From positions 26,228,066 to 26,292,065 of the forward strand of contig NC_092467.1 in assembly GCF_047495875.1 (NCBI RefSeq): 64,000 nt of DNA. Reading direction: 5' to 3'. How positions within the stretch are numbered: position 1 is the stretch's first letter; every line of letters begins with the position of its first letter. Shown here one piece after another: positions 26,688-40,600 of this stretch. The notes below the pieces were generated by a model that worked only from the letters and a program-made list of their open reading frames with translations, was not told where the DNA came from and ran no database searches. The position numbers and the translations under genes were made by a program. The DNA is from Pithys albifrons albifrons. Taxonomy: Eukaryota; Chordata; Aves; Passeriformes; Thamnophilidae.

Positions 26688-27569
26688 AATGAAGAACTGC
26701 CAGCAGCCCCATTTTCTGCACTTTTTATCTTCTTCCTCAGTGGTCTCCTCAACCTTACAACAACCCAGTCTTTTCTGCTTAGCAATGCAATATCTAATTA
26801 GATCAAAGCTCAAGGTAGCCTGGCTACAGAGTGAATTGTGCTCTTTAGTCTTGCGCTGTAAGCAAAACCGCATGCAGTATATTACATTTCTCAGGGGCTT
26901 CTCCAGAGAACTGTGTGGTACATGTAATTGCCCCCACAAACAAATCATCAACTAATCAACTGCTTTTCATTATCACCTCCAGCAGCACATTTATTTTGTA
27001 AATAAATGCATTAAGAGCAAACAATTTTAGGGAAAACAAAAGATTATCTGAATACGATCTCAATGGAGGAAGTAGTAAAGTAGTAATTCAAATAGTAAAA
27101 TGAAGCAAAATTAGCATAGGGTGGAATGATTATTCCATTCCGTGTATCCCTATCTATTATGGTACAATAGCAGAGTGAAATCTGTGATTTTAATGGATGA
27201 TCTGGGTAGTTTAAGGGAACTGTGATTGACTGACACATTTACATAGAGGCTGATGAGCAGCATAATGAATGCATTTATAAAACACATCTAAGGTCTAGCT
27301 CTAAGCTGACATTAACTCCCACACTGAAAGGATGCTTGCAGAGCAGACACCCTGCTATCTTGAAGAGATGCTTTCTACCTCTTGAAGCAAACAAATTCAC
27401 TATTGTGAGCCCCCTTCCTTGACAGGAACTCCAGAAAGCCCATGGTCACGAGAGAATCACCAGTTTAAGAGGAATTAATTGAAACAACCTATATAAAATT
27501 CAGTGACAAAACAGTGCAAGGTGTATAAGGCAGATATAACAATACACAAATTCATTTCCCAAACCATAC

Positions 27570-27684
27570 CTGTAATTTCCTAGGTAGACTCCATCAGGAT
27601 TGAGCATGGGTGCTATCTTGAACACCAGGTGGTCTCTCAGTACTTTTGCAATAGGATGGTGGCTCACAAGGAAATCAATTATAC
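27570..27684 (-). CDS. AGBL4: AGBL4 exon with the NPDG segment
   Basis: This 115-bp internal exon follows the HPGE exon in gene order. Its first two bases (GT) complete the glycine begun there, and it reads IIDFLVSHHPIAKVLRDHL, then VFKIAPMLNPDGVYLGNY, ending with AG, the first two bases of an arginine codon. NPDG and the expected following arginine belong to the conserved active-site region of cytosolic carboxypeptidases. The acceptor is TTTCCAG|GT after a pyrimidine-rich tract, and the donor is CAG|GTATGG. The intron before it is phase 1 and the one after it phase 2, so unlike the previous exon it cannot be skipped without a frameshift. Differences from human CCP6 as I recall it are few (for example SHHPIAKV against SQHPIACV). 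The next expected exon, carrying a DLNRHW-type segment, was not found down to base 1. Confidence 0.95.
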
Positions 27685-30600
27685 CTGGAAATAAAATGAA
27701 GAAAGACTTGAAAAAGGGGGAGTTACGACATCAATGATTTCCAGATATCTATCTGAAATTTCACATATAAAAGATTAGAATGATTCCTCTTTGTTCCTGG
27801 CACTGCTCCTGCTTCCAACAGAATAAACTGCTTGCAGTCATGTAGCACCTGCTACCTTCTTAAAATTTCAAGAACTTGAGAAATACCTTAGTCTATCTTC
27901 TTAATGCAAGTACACTATGGCTGCTCATCAGCTCATCAGCTGAGCCTCCATAACAAAACATTGCTTCTCCTGACTGGTGAAATGAAGATACTTTATGTAC
28001 CCAGCCTGCATATGTGGGCTTATACTGCAGCTCAGCACATGAGTGGCAACTTGTTGAGCTGAGGCACCTCAGATTCATTTGAGCATATGCCCAGACCTAC
28101 CCGTGACACATGAACTGAACACAGCTTTCAGATCGTCTGCATCTCTAAAGATGTATAAAATGCCTCACAAAAACTGAGGAAGTTACATAAACTCTGTACC
28201 AGGCAAAGAGATACTGTAGGGTTGGTAGACTGGAATTTATAAGGTCATATCCCTTCACTTATTTTACACACAAAAACCAGGAGGAACTCCACCTCATCAA
28301 GTCCTTTAATGTGGAACCAGGACAAGTGACAGGGGAAGCAGATCCTAAATGCCCTTCCTTCGGGCACATCACAGGACCAGAGCCTGCAGAGCTCTTGCGT
28401 CTTGGCTTTGTGCTCAGGGAGCAACTAAACATTGCCTTGCCCCAAGGCAGGTGCTGGGGCAGGAGACTGGAATCTGGCAGTTAAATTCATTGCTTATTCC
28501 TCCACTGAGTTGGTGCTGACAGAAATAGCTTCCAGGGAATTAATGTTGAGATAAATTGAGCTCCTGTGTAATCTCAGGACACCCACAGATAGGTCATGAC
28601 AATTTGCTATTTATTGTAAAGTCCATCCTGTGAAGCAGGAACCATTTACTGAATTTCCCCAGAATAAATCAATCACTACGGTCTAGTAACAGGATAAAAT
28701 TAAGCAGAGAAAAATTAAGGCTGCTCATCAGTAAAATTTCACTAATGGTGAGCTCTATTAGACTGTGGAATTGTCTCTCCAGGGTAAGAGAGGAATCCCG
28801 TCATCAGAAACATTTAATGCTGGACAGGGTAAAGCCTTAGGGAATAGATATAACAAGCGACAATTCAGCATAGAAAAGATGGCATGAGACTTAAAAAAAG
28901 CTGACTTTAGACCTGATTTTTTGTGATTCAATCAAAATATTTAAAAATAAAACTAAAACCCAGGAAACATGCCAGGTTAAATGCACTTGTTTATAGCTTG
29001 GTTGAAACATACATTAAAGATGGGACCAAAATCTCACATCCTGTACAACGCCTTCATTTAACTTATTTCCTGAGGCCCGCTTTGTGTCTCAAATACTGAC
29101 ATATCTGAACCTATGCTACTGTTGGAATGAGTTCTAATTTGGTGAGGCACATAGAGAAAAATGAGGCTTTTGGAATGTCTAAGATGATCAAGGTATAATT
29201 GACTCTGAGCATCAGCAATTTTTTTCATCTATTAGTGACTAATCTTGAAGAGGGGACAGTCCCTTTCTGTAACCAAGTCTTCTGCTTGAGAAGAAACGAA
29301 ACCTGAATTTCTGAGGCAAATTAGCATATACATAATTACATTGCTCAGGAAATGTTTCTGCAATTACCTCCTCCCAATGAAGGAAACTGAACATTGATCT
29401 GCTTTTTGGCTGGTGTTGTGACTTTCGTTCGTTATACAACAGCAAGAACATGAAGGAACGACGGGGACACAGTTGGATCCTGAATAACCAGATTTCCTAA
29501 CTGTATGCAAACATGAAAAGCTTAGCTAAGTTAAACTGCTGCTCTAACTGTTTTCTGGCAGTGTCTGAAACATAATCCACAGTACACATACCTGGAAAAG
29601 CTTCAAAGTACTTAAAGGAAAACAGCCCCACACTTAGTCCATGGTTTCTCAAGATGCTACACTGGTTTTAAAGAGCTTGCAACTAGACTCAATTACACTC
29701 AAACATCACATCACTTTCTTTTCTAAAACATATGGAAGAGTTAACTATTCAGAAATCACTAGGTCCAGAAAAAACTTTATCCTAGGTTAGGTACCACATT
29801 TCAAGACAACTGCAATAAAACAGCATAAATACTGCATTGTGTACAGGATCGTCACTTCACCAAAGGTCTTGGCAGAACAGTTTTGCCTCATGATCTGGCA
29901 GCACAGCAGGAATACACATGCTACAGTTCTTCTTGCAGCAGGGAGGACCACGAATACCTCAGGAATAACAGGCCTGCTTTTCCTTCAGGAGGCAGCACAG
30001 GAGCCCAAACTCCCAGAGCTTTGCTCTGGCTGAACTGTGCCAGGGAAAAGGCTTGTCCAGTTTGTGCTCATTGTGCCCCTGTTACTGATGCAGCCTCACT
30101 CACAGAGCCTGGCAAAAGCATCCTGGCAACTCAAAGCTACAGTTTTCAGCTTTTCAAGACAAATTATTCTCCTCTAACCAAGAACTGCATAAAAACACAT
30201 AATGGGTGAGCCTCTGCTCTGTGTGATTCACCATCGCAGCTGACCAAAGGAAGAGACTGACCTTGGGCACGCAGGAGCTTGGTGTCAAACAAGACCCAGC
30301 ACTTCCCAATGTTCCCCAGTCTACTGGGGATACTGAAGCCAATTCTCCCAGTCCAGGGAGATTTAATATATTTTCTTATTTAGGAGACAATTAAACCAGA
30401 AGAAACCTCACCATATCATAAAAGTACAAACCAAGAATTAAGAATAACTGGCTCACAGAATTTTAACCTGGAAGTAAAGGCAGTTCTATGGGACACGAGA
30501 GAAGCATCAGATGAAAGCATACATTTACATATACAAACCTCACCAGAAAATTACTGTAAGCATCCAAGTAATCAATACAATTAGCAAATAACTTTGTCTT

Positions 30601-30789
30601 TCAGAGGAACCCGATCGTTCTGGACCCTCTGAAACAATCTGGATCAATAACATTTAAAATAAAAAGACAGATATTAGACTATTAAAAAAAATACCATTGC
30701 AGAGAACTTGGTCCTCCAGTTAATAAATCAATACAAACTAAATTTTACAGCTTCTGTAATCAGCAAGAGACATATCAGTGTATCTCATT

Positions 30790-31510
30790 AGGCCAGGGTT
30801 AAGAATTTGGCAGCAACCAAAGCGCATTTAATATCATTTACTTCAAGGAAGACATGGCAATACAACAGATGCCCTAATTTATTTGTTGATCTTTGTATTA
30901 AAATAACAGTTTGGTGGTAAACAGGAAGGGTAATGATGCCAGTCACCCTTGTTAGTGGCTAATAATTGCTTAATTTGTCCACTAATTGACCTGTGCTACT
31001 GTTGAAGCACTGGATCGTGTTGCAGGGCATGAAGTAAACAAGGCCACTGTAATGTTACTTTAGAGAATGACTTCTGGAAATAGAACTACTTATTGCCATA
31101 AATTTTCTTTTCACAGATGAGCAGATTAATTGGTCTGCCAATTAGTCTGCTATTAAAGAAAAAAAGGGCTGCCCACAGATTGTTTGGATCTTCGAACTGC
31201 AGCCCCAGTTCAGGTCAAAGGAAATAATCCAATCTGAATTAGTCACATCAGCTATGAAAAATAAGACAAGCATTATTTAAAAAAACAAATCTCTGTGGCT
31301 GGAGATCAAAGGAAATAGCCCAATAAGGAAGTATTAAATCATCAAGTGTCTTCAAAATAAAATGGAGAGCATGATGCAATGGGCCCACTTAGGCATATTG
31401 TGGTGTGGAAAAGTCTTCCAATTAAATAAGCAAAGCAATATAGATTATTTTCCTATGAAGCTTTCTGGAAAGCAATTAAAATCTTTATTTTTCAAATAAT
31501 AACATGCAAT
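30790..31510. promoter_or_regulatory. Candidate conserved enhancer-like block
   Basis: This AT-rich, CpG-poor, non-repetitive block is dense in homeodomain-type TAATTG/TAATTA cores and contains an inverted pair TAATTGG-TCTG-CCAATTA (31127-31144). It also has two near-identical TCF/LEF-like segments, GTCAAAGGAAATAATCCAAT (31214-31233) and ATCAAAGGAAATAGCCCAAT (31305-31324), 91 bp apart. The composition is typical of deeply conserved developmental enhancers in introns of large genes. I cannot test conservation here, so this is a guess from texture and motifs. Confidence 0.3.
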
Positions 31511-31640
31511 TATAGACACTGCCTGGAACCAGAACAGCTCAGAAATCAGCATTCAGCCATGACATAAGAAGAGGTTTATTCATAGTCCACTAAAAATTAG
31601 CCAAAGTCTTTACATTAACTTCAGGGAGCTTCTCATAGTT

Positions 31641-31665
31641 GAGGGAGAGGGAGAGGGAGAGGAAG
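31641..31665. repeat. (GAGGGA)n simple repeat
   Basis: About four copies of a GAGGGA hexamer in tandem, degenerating to GAGGAAGG at the end. Confidence 0.9.
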
Positions 31666-34600
31666 GATTGAAACCAAGGAAAAGGCAGTACTTGCAGTAT
31701 CGTCAACTGCAAGTTTTAGATACACAGCCACAATGGCTGAAAATATGTTAGCCGTTTAACAATCTTTCTTGGTAAACACTGAAACTGCACTGAGTCTGGA
31801 CCAAACCTCCTCTACTCTGAGTCACTTCTCTACCATTATTATTTCTCAAGGCTAAATACACTTTTAAAACTTTTTCTTGCCTTCAACTTAGCACCTCTCA
31901 TCTGCTCCAACACTAGGTTCTGTGGCATCTCTATGCCCACCCCAATCCAGCTCAAATTATCTACTGGTTCTTCATAAGCAAATTAATCCTTCACTCTTCC
32001 ATAACATGTCATTTCCACTGTCTGTCAAGATATTTCCTCAATCAACCACCTTAAACTCTGTTTAAACTTCCTGCTGGCTCTAACATGACCTCTTCACATT
32101 TGCTCCTTCCAAAGAAAAGCCTGTCTTCTCCCCTTTTTTCCATTACTCTATCCTTTCACCCTCAGTCTGACAATATATTTAATTGTATAACTATATAATA
32201 CATTTGCCCTGCTCCTATTACTGCAAATCTAATCAGCACAGATCCTAATGCAATATGGCAACTGCTAATGCAAACGTATCCTGGACTGTATCTAGTATAT
32301 GTCAAGAAAGAAGTGATTTGTGTTTTCAGAACCATTTCCTAATGCTGAGTAGCTGCTGGTATCCTGCAGTCAGCTCCCCACAGCCAGCAGGTTAAAAAGA
32401 ATGTGAAAATTAATCTCTAACAGAAATAGGATTTATTCATTGGAAAATAAATATAAGGGAGTTCTGAATGTTTATGCTCATATAAAGCTATTGAGGGAGA
32501 CCGTTAAAGGAAACTGAATCCAACATGAATGACACAACACTTAAGTTGAAGAGGTTTTTTAATGTGATGGTGGAAAAACCATCAGATGATAGGGCCAAGA
32601 AGTTACAGTATTCTGTCTCCAAAGAACAAATACAGCAGATGCTGTAAGAAACAGCAAGACTTTGCTTTGCCACCACTGGCCTTAGAAGGAACTCTCTTTC
32701 AGCAATGGGGCTCTTGTCTGTTCAGTCTTTGCTCTCTCTTGTGGGACCGCAGGAAAAAAAGAAACCCACACATCCAAAACAACAAAAAAAAAACTTGAAA
32801 AAGACAGAAGGATACTCTTTTCCATCCCAGCATGATGGGAAAGGTGTCACACTCACACTGAACCCTCCTCAGCACAGGTCACAGCAATGCCAGACTGATC
32901 TCCAGAGGATGTGCATCTATTCCTGCAGTGCAGTCCCCAGCAGAGGCCAAGAGACAAAAATGGCCCAATAACATCTTAGCCTGAAGCATTTCCAGTATTC
33001 AGCATAACAGCAAGAAAAAAATAAAAGCATGCAAGTGGTCATAAACAAGCAGAGCTGACTCACAGTAGGGTTACTGACATGGTCTAAGATCTTGCTGCCA
33101 CCAAAATTATGCCTACAAAAGGTGGTCGCTTAGAGGGTTCCATTAGCACAAGATCAGTGCAGATGCTGAGTCTGCCCCTTCTTACAGTGCTACTCCCTCT
33201 CCTAATGTGTAAAAACAGACTGACAAACTAATGGGTTTTGTTTGCAGGTTTTGTTATGCTTTTTAGAAACACATTTCTTGGGCAGGGGAAAGGGCACATC
33301 AGGGTGAACACACTGATGCCAACATCATACAGAAAGAATTTATAGATTTAGAATGCTTTATTAATTGGTTACTTTCTCTTTCCATAGGTCCCTTTGGAAC
33401 TCATAACAAACCCAAAGTTTGTGTCATCAAAAATATGGGCAATGAAATATAAATAGGGGCAATGAAGAAGCAAAACTAAAACAGGTACCTGCTTACAGAG
33501 TTAGATGAAGAAAATTTTGGTGCCTGAATTATGTCACTGGTTTCCAAATGCCAAGCATGATGTAAGTCTCCATGCATATGACTTTCTGTCTGAGCAGTTT
33601 GTGCATTTGAGAATGGAAAAGCCCAGTCTGTTTTCCATTAACCCCCTCTCTGGCCATCCTTGGTACACCCAAGTGCAAAGGAAATGAGTGCAAGGGTGTT
33701 TGCTCTCAGAGGGAAGCAGGATCTTGCAAAAAAACCTTTGTGAGCATTCATCGGATTCCACCTTTCAGGTCAGCCTTTGCTTCTCCTGTGTTCTCCAGCC
33801 TGATGTTCAGGTTTCACCAAACCTTCCCCTAGGACAGGTTCAGAGGGGACCTGCACAGGCCTGTGGGTGCCACATGATGAAAAACAACCAAGTTCTTAAA
33901 AAATGCAGAGGAGTTAATAATTCCCCAGTGGTTCCCATGGACAGGAAGCTCTTAAGGGAGACAACTGAACAACACAATTGCCTCTGACAAAATACACCAA
34001 AGCCAACCAAGGCAGGTGAGATAGCACTGGGAAGGATGCGGTAGATGAACCAGAAACACCCCTGGTTACACTTCTTCTGAAGTGTACAGGAAGAGAAGGA
34101 CTGACTGATTCTCCTGGAGCACCAAGCCTTTGATCACAGAGCAATTTGTCCCCAAGCAGACGCGTAAATATTTTAGTGCTAAGTAAGATCTCATTGACTG
34201 AGTTTGGATGGTTAAAAGCATCCCAAGAAGTCTTTAGGTCCTCGTTTTCATATTGGTTGTTTCTTTTAAAATCTGCAACCACCATTGCTATTGGCCCCAC
34301 TTCACTTATTTTTTTAAAGAAGTTTTAATCAACTAGAAACAGAAAAGTTACACACCTCACTGAGGATCCAGCTGCAATAAGCAGATTGATTAGAAACACA
34401 TCAAGTTGTATCACAGCATGTTTGTTCTTTTATTTACCATTTAGTCTCTCATCTATTCTCTGCTGTATCTCTAGGTCTCTTCAAAACACAGGATTAAAAG
34501 CAAAGGAAATCTCAAATAATGGGATAAAATGAATGTGCAGGAAATGAATGGGTGAATTAGATTACAGCAGATGAAACACTGAGGTCTCAAATGCAAAATG

Positions 34601-37600
34601 CAGGGAGTTTATTTAATTTGTTACTCTTTTAAAATGAAAATATGCTCACTGACTTGAATTAGTAATTTTCCTGGTTTAAGATATGTTAGGGCATTACAGC
34701 TAGGCCTGTTTCCAGAGCAGTGAAATAAATAGGAAACGGCCAGTCTCCCAGGGAATGCACCAGCTCACCATATTTTGCCAGCCCAGTGAAACAATGCTAA
34801 TACCAGCTCCAGAGAAAACCAGGCTTCTGCTAGAGGGGCTGCTTGCAAAGGAATTGATAATGACTAGCAGCAAATACTCCAAAAGGCAGAGCAAGGCATG
34901 GTGGATTTAAACTCCAGTTTTAATGTGCATGGTAAACATAGAAATAATTGATTTAAAGAACATTTTAAAAACTATTGTTCCTGACCACTCCCTCCCTCCC
35001 TTCTCTGGTTAGCACAGAGTTCCACAAATAATTAATCTGGCTTTTGGTGTGGCTGAAACACAAACCCATCTGAAGGAAGCAAGCACTGAGAACAGCAGTC
35101 GAGAACCTCCCAGATGGCTCTGTCAGTGTGAGAGGGAAACTGCTCTGTCAGTCACTGACCTGAGTCAGGGCATCCCAGCCCCTCACCTGCAGCTCTCCAG
35201 GTTTCCCAGGTATATTTCTTTGCATGTAATGGTCTAACTGAGAGGAACAAAGTAACTTTGTGGAGTGGTGGAAGACCACAAGTGTGTGGCAGGCCTCTCT
35301 AAACAGATCAGCAGATCATCGATTGTGAGGACAGTGAGTACCAGTAGTGTTACTGCATCACAGCTCTACAATTAAATTAAGACTAACCATTCTGGCATCC
35401 AAACACTTCAACTGCTTTCCAGAGTTACAAAGTTGTAGAATTTCTTCTCCCACTGTTGTACAGATACAGGAGGCATTCTTGCCATCACAGCCTCAAAAAT
35501 ATTTGGCATCAATTAGGACTGAAATTTCTATGAAGATTTGGGAAAACTTTGCCATAGTAAAACATTCCAGGACTACCGGGTAATAAGATAGACCATATGA
35601 TGCCACCAGGCAGACCTCCTTTCCCATTTTAATATGACTGCTGATTGGACAGAACTGACTGGGATGGAAACCTGCAAATTTATTATGGATATTCCACATA
35701 AAGTAGGTACACTTACACCACCACCCTTCATGTGCACTGTCCTACTCTTTTTGATAGATATCTATGTTTAGACCACGCAAACGATGACCCCAAAGAGGTC
35801 CAGACCATGAGCCTCCAGATGCATTTCAAGCAGGGAGACTATGTAGTGAAATGGATGTGACTGGAATAGAGTCAACCACAAATGAACAGTCTAGAAGTAC
35901 AATCAGTTCAGTGCAAAAAGCTGCTAAGCGATGAGTGTTTGGGATTTCCTATGTATTTTTATGAGCTGTAGCTCTTTCCTCATAAAAAGATTCACATCTG
36001 CTTTGAACGATATACAACTGCTGGTGCTGGGCTGGAGCACAACGTCCCAATTCTGTACTGAAAAGATATAGATATACATTGCCAGTAAAATATAATTAAA
36101 GTTGGCATTCCCAGTGACTAGGATGTGGGACCAGAAGCCAGAATGCCTCAGATCTTGGTCTCTAGCACTGCTGATTTTTGGCAAGTTTCTACCAGAGTCT
36201 GCTATTTTAGTATGTTCAACTTGAGACAGCAATGGCCAGATTTGCAGGGCAGCAAAACTTGCTTCTTTGGGGCCAAAACCAGCAGATGGGTTTTCCAAAC
36301 AAACTCATGAAAGCTCATTGGAGCCGACTGCACTTGGAAATGTGGCAAGTGGCCACAAAACGGGTTTGGCGAGGTGCTGAGTAAAATTCTGAAAGTTTTC
36401 TGTTCCTACCCAGCTGTCACTAGAGGAGATCTGTGCCACTGACAGTCCAGTGCTACCCCACTCTGCCCTGAAATAAGCAATTTATAAAAATCAGCCCTGT
36501 AGAGGTCAAGATGGAAAGACTTTTGGCAACAAAGACAACCAGTATTGCCAGTCACTTCAGAAATCCAGGCTTAAGTGCTTTTAGTTTGGCTGTTTTTTTT
36601 CCTTCCAAACAAAATCAAGGAGCATTGAAATTGTTCCACAAATGATATGTGGCTCTCAGCATCTCACAGGATTACCTGAAGAGGGTAAAATGTTGCATTT
36701 AATTTGGCCTGTTAAACTTATCAGCCAAAAGCAAAGAGACAATTAAGCACTTGTGAGGACAAGTCTAGCTCTTGAAAATTCTCTAGAGACTTTATTCTAG
36801 ACAACACCTGGTTTTGTCTGGAAAAATAACTTTACTAAACAGACTTAAGTAGGTGATAAGACCACCCAAAACACTTCATTACAAAAGACTGCCTAGATCA
36901 TGTTTATGTAATGTTCTGATAAAACTGTCTTCTAACATGCCTTAAGACTTGCTCTGATGCTTTGGCAGTTTAAGGGCTGGAGGCCCCAATGGATCTCACA
37001 GTTTGACCCTTTCCCTCATTTGCTGGATCCAGCAGTTTATGGCCTCAGGACTCATTTTGATGCCATTGAATTGGATGATGGGTCTTCCTGAACTTCAGAA
37101 AAAGACATAGAAAAATGAAAAAGCTCTAGACTGAGTGTTTATGGCAGCAGCAGGCTGCTTGAACACTTGAGCAGAGCAGCAGTAGAGTGTTGGTGGCACC
37201 ATCTACCTCATCCCACTGCAACTGAGTGCATGACACACACACTTTTTCCAGCAGTACTGTGAGTCTGGGTGGCACGTTGGGTTACTCTCTCCCGTTATTT
37301 CATGGTCTCTGGTTCTCCTTTCCTTGCAGCAATGGAATACCCACTAGCTTATAAAAACAAGACCAATGTAGGGGAGCAGAAAGAGGCCAAGGCTGGGTTA
37401 GTCTGCTAAAAGTGCAAACCTGAACAGAGGGAAGTGGACTGATTTCTGACCTCAGCCATTTAATTACCCTGGTGGCTGATGGACCTTGCTTAGCTACAAA
37501 CTAATCTCCCAGGCCCAGGGAGCAGTTGTACATTCTCCAGTAGAAATGGTGCAATAGCAAAGACCTGTGGAACTGACTCGAAAGAACCTGTCAGGCTGAC

Positions 37601-40600
37601 AAAGAGAGGAGGTATTGGCAGGAGCACACAGCTGCTGCTGCAGAATTGCCTGAAGGGTTCCTAAATTCAGTGCACAGCACAGACTGAGTGGGTGGCTTTG
37701 TTTTCTTTAATTTTCTTAATATGCTGTAAGGAGCTTGGAGTTCTCTTTGCATCAAAATGAGCCTCCCAATACCCCCCGGATGATGTCTTTTTGCCTCCTG
37801 GGAAAAAACAAAAGGGTTCCTGGAGAATCACTGGAAGGATCAGATGATCTTACTTTATTAATGAACTACTTGGGATTTATCAGAATCATTCTCAAGATGT
37901 TGTTTCAGAATATGATGTGCTTGGTCATTATTATTCAGAGTCTGTCCTTCCCATGAGTGTGAATCCTCTAGACAGCTCGAAAAATATTTGCTGCATTATG
38001 GTCCTCAATTTTTACAGAATTAACTCATTTTAAATACAGCTAAGATTTAATCCTTAGAATTGAACAGAAATATGCAGGGGATCACACCTTCCCTGATGTG
38101 CAAGAAAAAAGACAACTCAGAAAAGAGGCCTTATTACAAAGGGGGAAAAATAAACACAAGGCAAGTAAAATCCAGAGTGCATGAACCAGAGTTAAGCCAG
38201 CATGTCCCTTGGCAGAAGTCACTCAGGCATCCTTGCATTGTTTCCTACTATCCTTATCAACTTACAAAACATCAGACTTTTCACCATGGCCCTGAAGGGG
38301 AGTTTCAGCTGTACACCAACAACTCACCCAGCACTAGCAGAGGTAAAAACCAGAAACAGAAAATTGTTTCATTCTCCAGCTTTATATTTAGAGCTGTCAG
38401 GGTCTTGCAAGGAAAAAAAATAGAAACTAGATAATTATGTTATTGTTGCTTCTCCCAGGACCAGCCTGAACTCCCCAGGGCCTGGAAGATGACTGCTCTC
38501 TTCTCCATCATAACAAATGGACATGTGGAGGTCAGAAACCTTTCCAGGGCCAGCAGGGAAACTGGACCACAAGTGTAAAGATTCCAAAGTTGCATGCACA
38601 AGGGAAAAGATTCCCAGCAGAACTATAAAAGTGATAGAAATAAAGTTTGATGGATGCAGGAAGGACTAGGCAGACTTAGTTCTACTTGAGAAACCCCTGA
38701 AACTTGCAAGGAGTAGCCAAATATTGTGACCCTCCTCCTTTCAAGCCTTTTGCTGAATTGTCTCTCCAGGACTGAGCACTCCTTATATGGCCAGAGTCAC
38801 CTTTGCACAGCCTGGCAGCAGCGCCTTTCTCTGGGTATCAGGAACCTTTGGGCTTTCAGTGTGGTTGGTTCAACAAAGGTGGACACTGGGAGGTCTGGAC
38901 TAGTTTTTCCCACCTCCTTTTGCACTTGACTTATAGTGCTGTTTTGCAGTTACACTAAGAACAAGCAGCAGCTACATTGTGCTCCGAGTCTCCCAGTAAT
39001 AACTATGCCAGCAATAAGAACTACAGTAGTCTGAAGATGGATAGATTAGCCTAAGCAAAGAACATGTTGTAAGCCAGGAAGGCAAAAGGTGGATTTCTCT
39101 GGAGGGAAGTGGAGAATACATTTACATATAAAAATCTAATACACAGTGAAAAAGAAAAAAGGCATTACATAAATAATGCTAGGGAAGAAATGAAAAATAT
39201 GTTATTTTTAAACATTCTAAAAATTGTTTCCAACATCTGCAAACAGGTTGCTCCGTCAAGAAGAGACCCAGAAGCAACAGGTTTGAATCAGGTAGGCACA
39301 CACAGAGACCATAGGGGCTCTGGAGAACATCACTCATTCACTACTATCCTTTCCAGTTTCCTTCTGCTGTAGAGTGTTGCAAGAGTATATTGGGAGTATC
39401 TCTATTAATTTGCCTTTACCTTTAACAACCTGTGAACATTTGCTATTGGCCATATCACAGGTGGGCTATTTAGCCAGACAGAATTCTTGTGCAACCCACC
39501 ACCAGCAGAAAAGAGTAAGAGCACATGGGGGATCCCAGAGGTAACACTGGGTCTCTCAAGAAGATACAGGTACAGGATTCAGAACGCAAAGTGAGCTGGA
39601 AGGAACTCTTTTCTGTGCTTCAGCTTGGTGCAGTGCTCTCCTCAGGACTGAACTCCAGCTGTTCACTTCTACTGAAGATGTGGCTTTGCCATTCATATAT
39701 GAAGATGGCACAACCATGCCTTCCCCAGATCTTAACAATGACTACTGACAACTTGTCCTGGTAGGAACCTGCACAACTATTTGCCCTCATTTCCCCTGTG
39801 GGGACAAAAAACATGATTGCTTTGTTACTCTTGATACATGAAAACTTACACTAAGCCAGCTGTAATGGCACCCTTTGGCTGCTCCATTGATTTCTACTTT
39901 ACTAGGTTTGCAGGTTATACTGCTTAACTTTTATAGGATTTCCCTCTCCTTCTGTTCAAATCAGCTGAAAAGGTACAAGGCAGCTCTCCTGCTCCCAGCC
40001 AGGAAAAGGCACCTGCAAGGCTCCAGGGGCAAAGCAGGGCACAAAGTCTGCAGGGACTGTGCAATGCTGGTGTCACCCAGTAAGGCAGCACTTCTGAAAC
40101 GGAAAACCATCACATTCCAGAATCGGAGACAGAGAATTCTGTTAGTTCAATAGAGAGCTACTTTACACTATCCTGTGGTTACCTTCTGGTCATGAGAAGG
40201 GCAAGAGTGGCACCACAGTTGCCTTGCTTTTCTTGAGAGGTGGCTCCCTGTCCCCTGAAGGTAGTGTGAGCTTCCTCCTCTCTGGGTTTGCCCCTCAGAG
40301 ACATCTAAAAGTACCACACAATCAAAACCAGCAGCATGTGAGAGACTGAAGTAGATCTTCATCCATTTCCCCCTTTATACAGAGTATCAAGGTAGTAAAG
40401 GCTGAGCAGTTCTAATAAGTATCAAGGAACAGTCAAAACAGAAATGAAACACAGAAGTCCATTTGTATAGAAAAGCCTGTAACTTGAGTTTCGACAGGCA
40501 ATGAAAGCAGGGACTGTAAATAACACCTGAGCTACTGGGTGACTAGAAAGAGAGAAAAGAGAAGAAAAATTAAGGGATTTACTAAACAAAACCCTAACCT

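Larger units (their letters stand above)
1..27569 (-). other. AGBL4: AGBL4 intron downstream of the NPDG exon (partial)
   Basis: This is the 5' portion, in gene order, of an intron that starts with donor GTATGG at 27569 and runs beyond base 1. Recognisable contents are three minus-strand CR1 fragments (about 703-851, 17484-17868, 24175-24440) and a fourth at 26439-26687, a probable MIR relic (4648-4816), short direct repeats (3448-3500, 7255-7282), a polypyrimidine/polypurine pair (10095-10232), an inverted repeat (11160-11186), a GGTAAY cluster (21371-21543) and an unassigned long ORF (20028-20765). The rest is AT-rich unique sequence in which I see no gene. Short ORFs here lack recognisable domains and overlap each other on both strands, as expected by chance. 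Confidence 0.85.

Noticed and set aside
36665..36690. AG|GT junction CCCTCTTCAG|GTAATC on the minus strand.
   Set aside because: Short pyrimidine tract and a weak donor; less convincing than the sites listed as findings.
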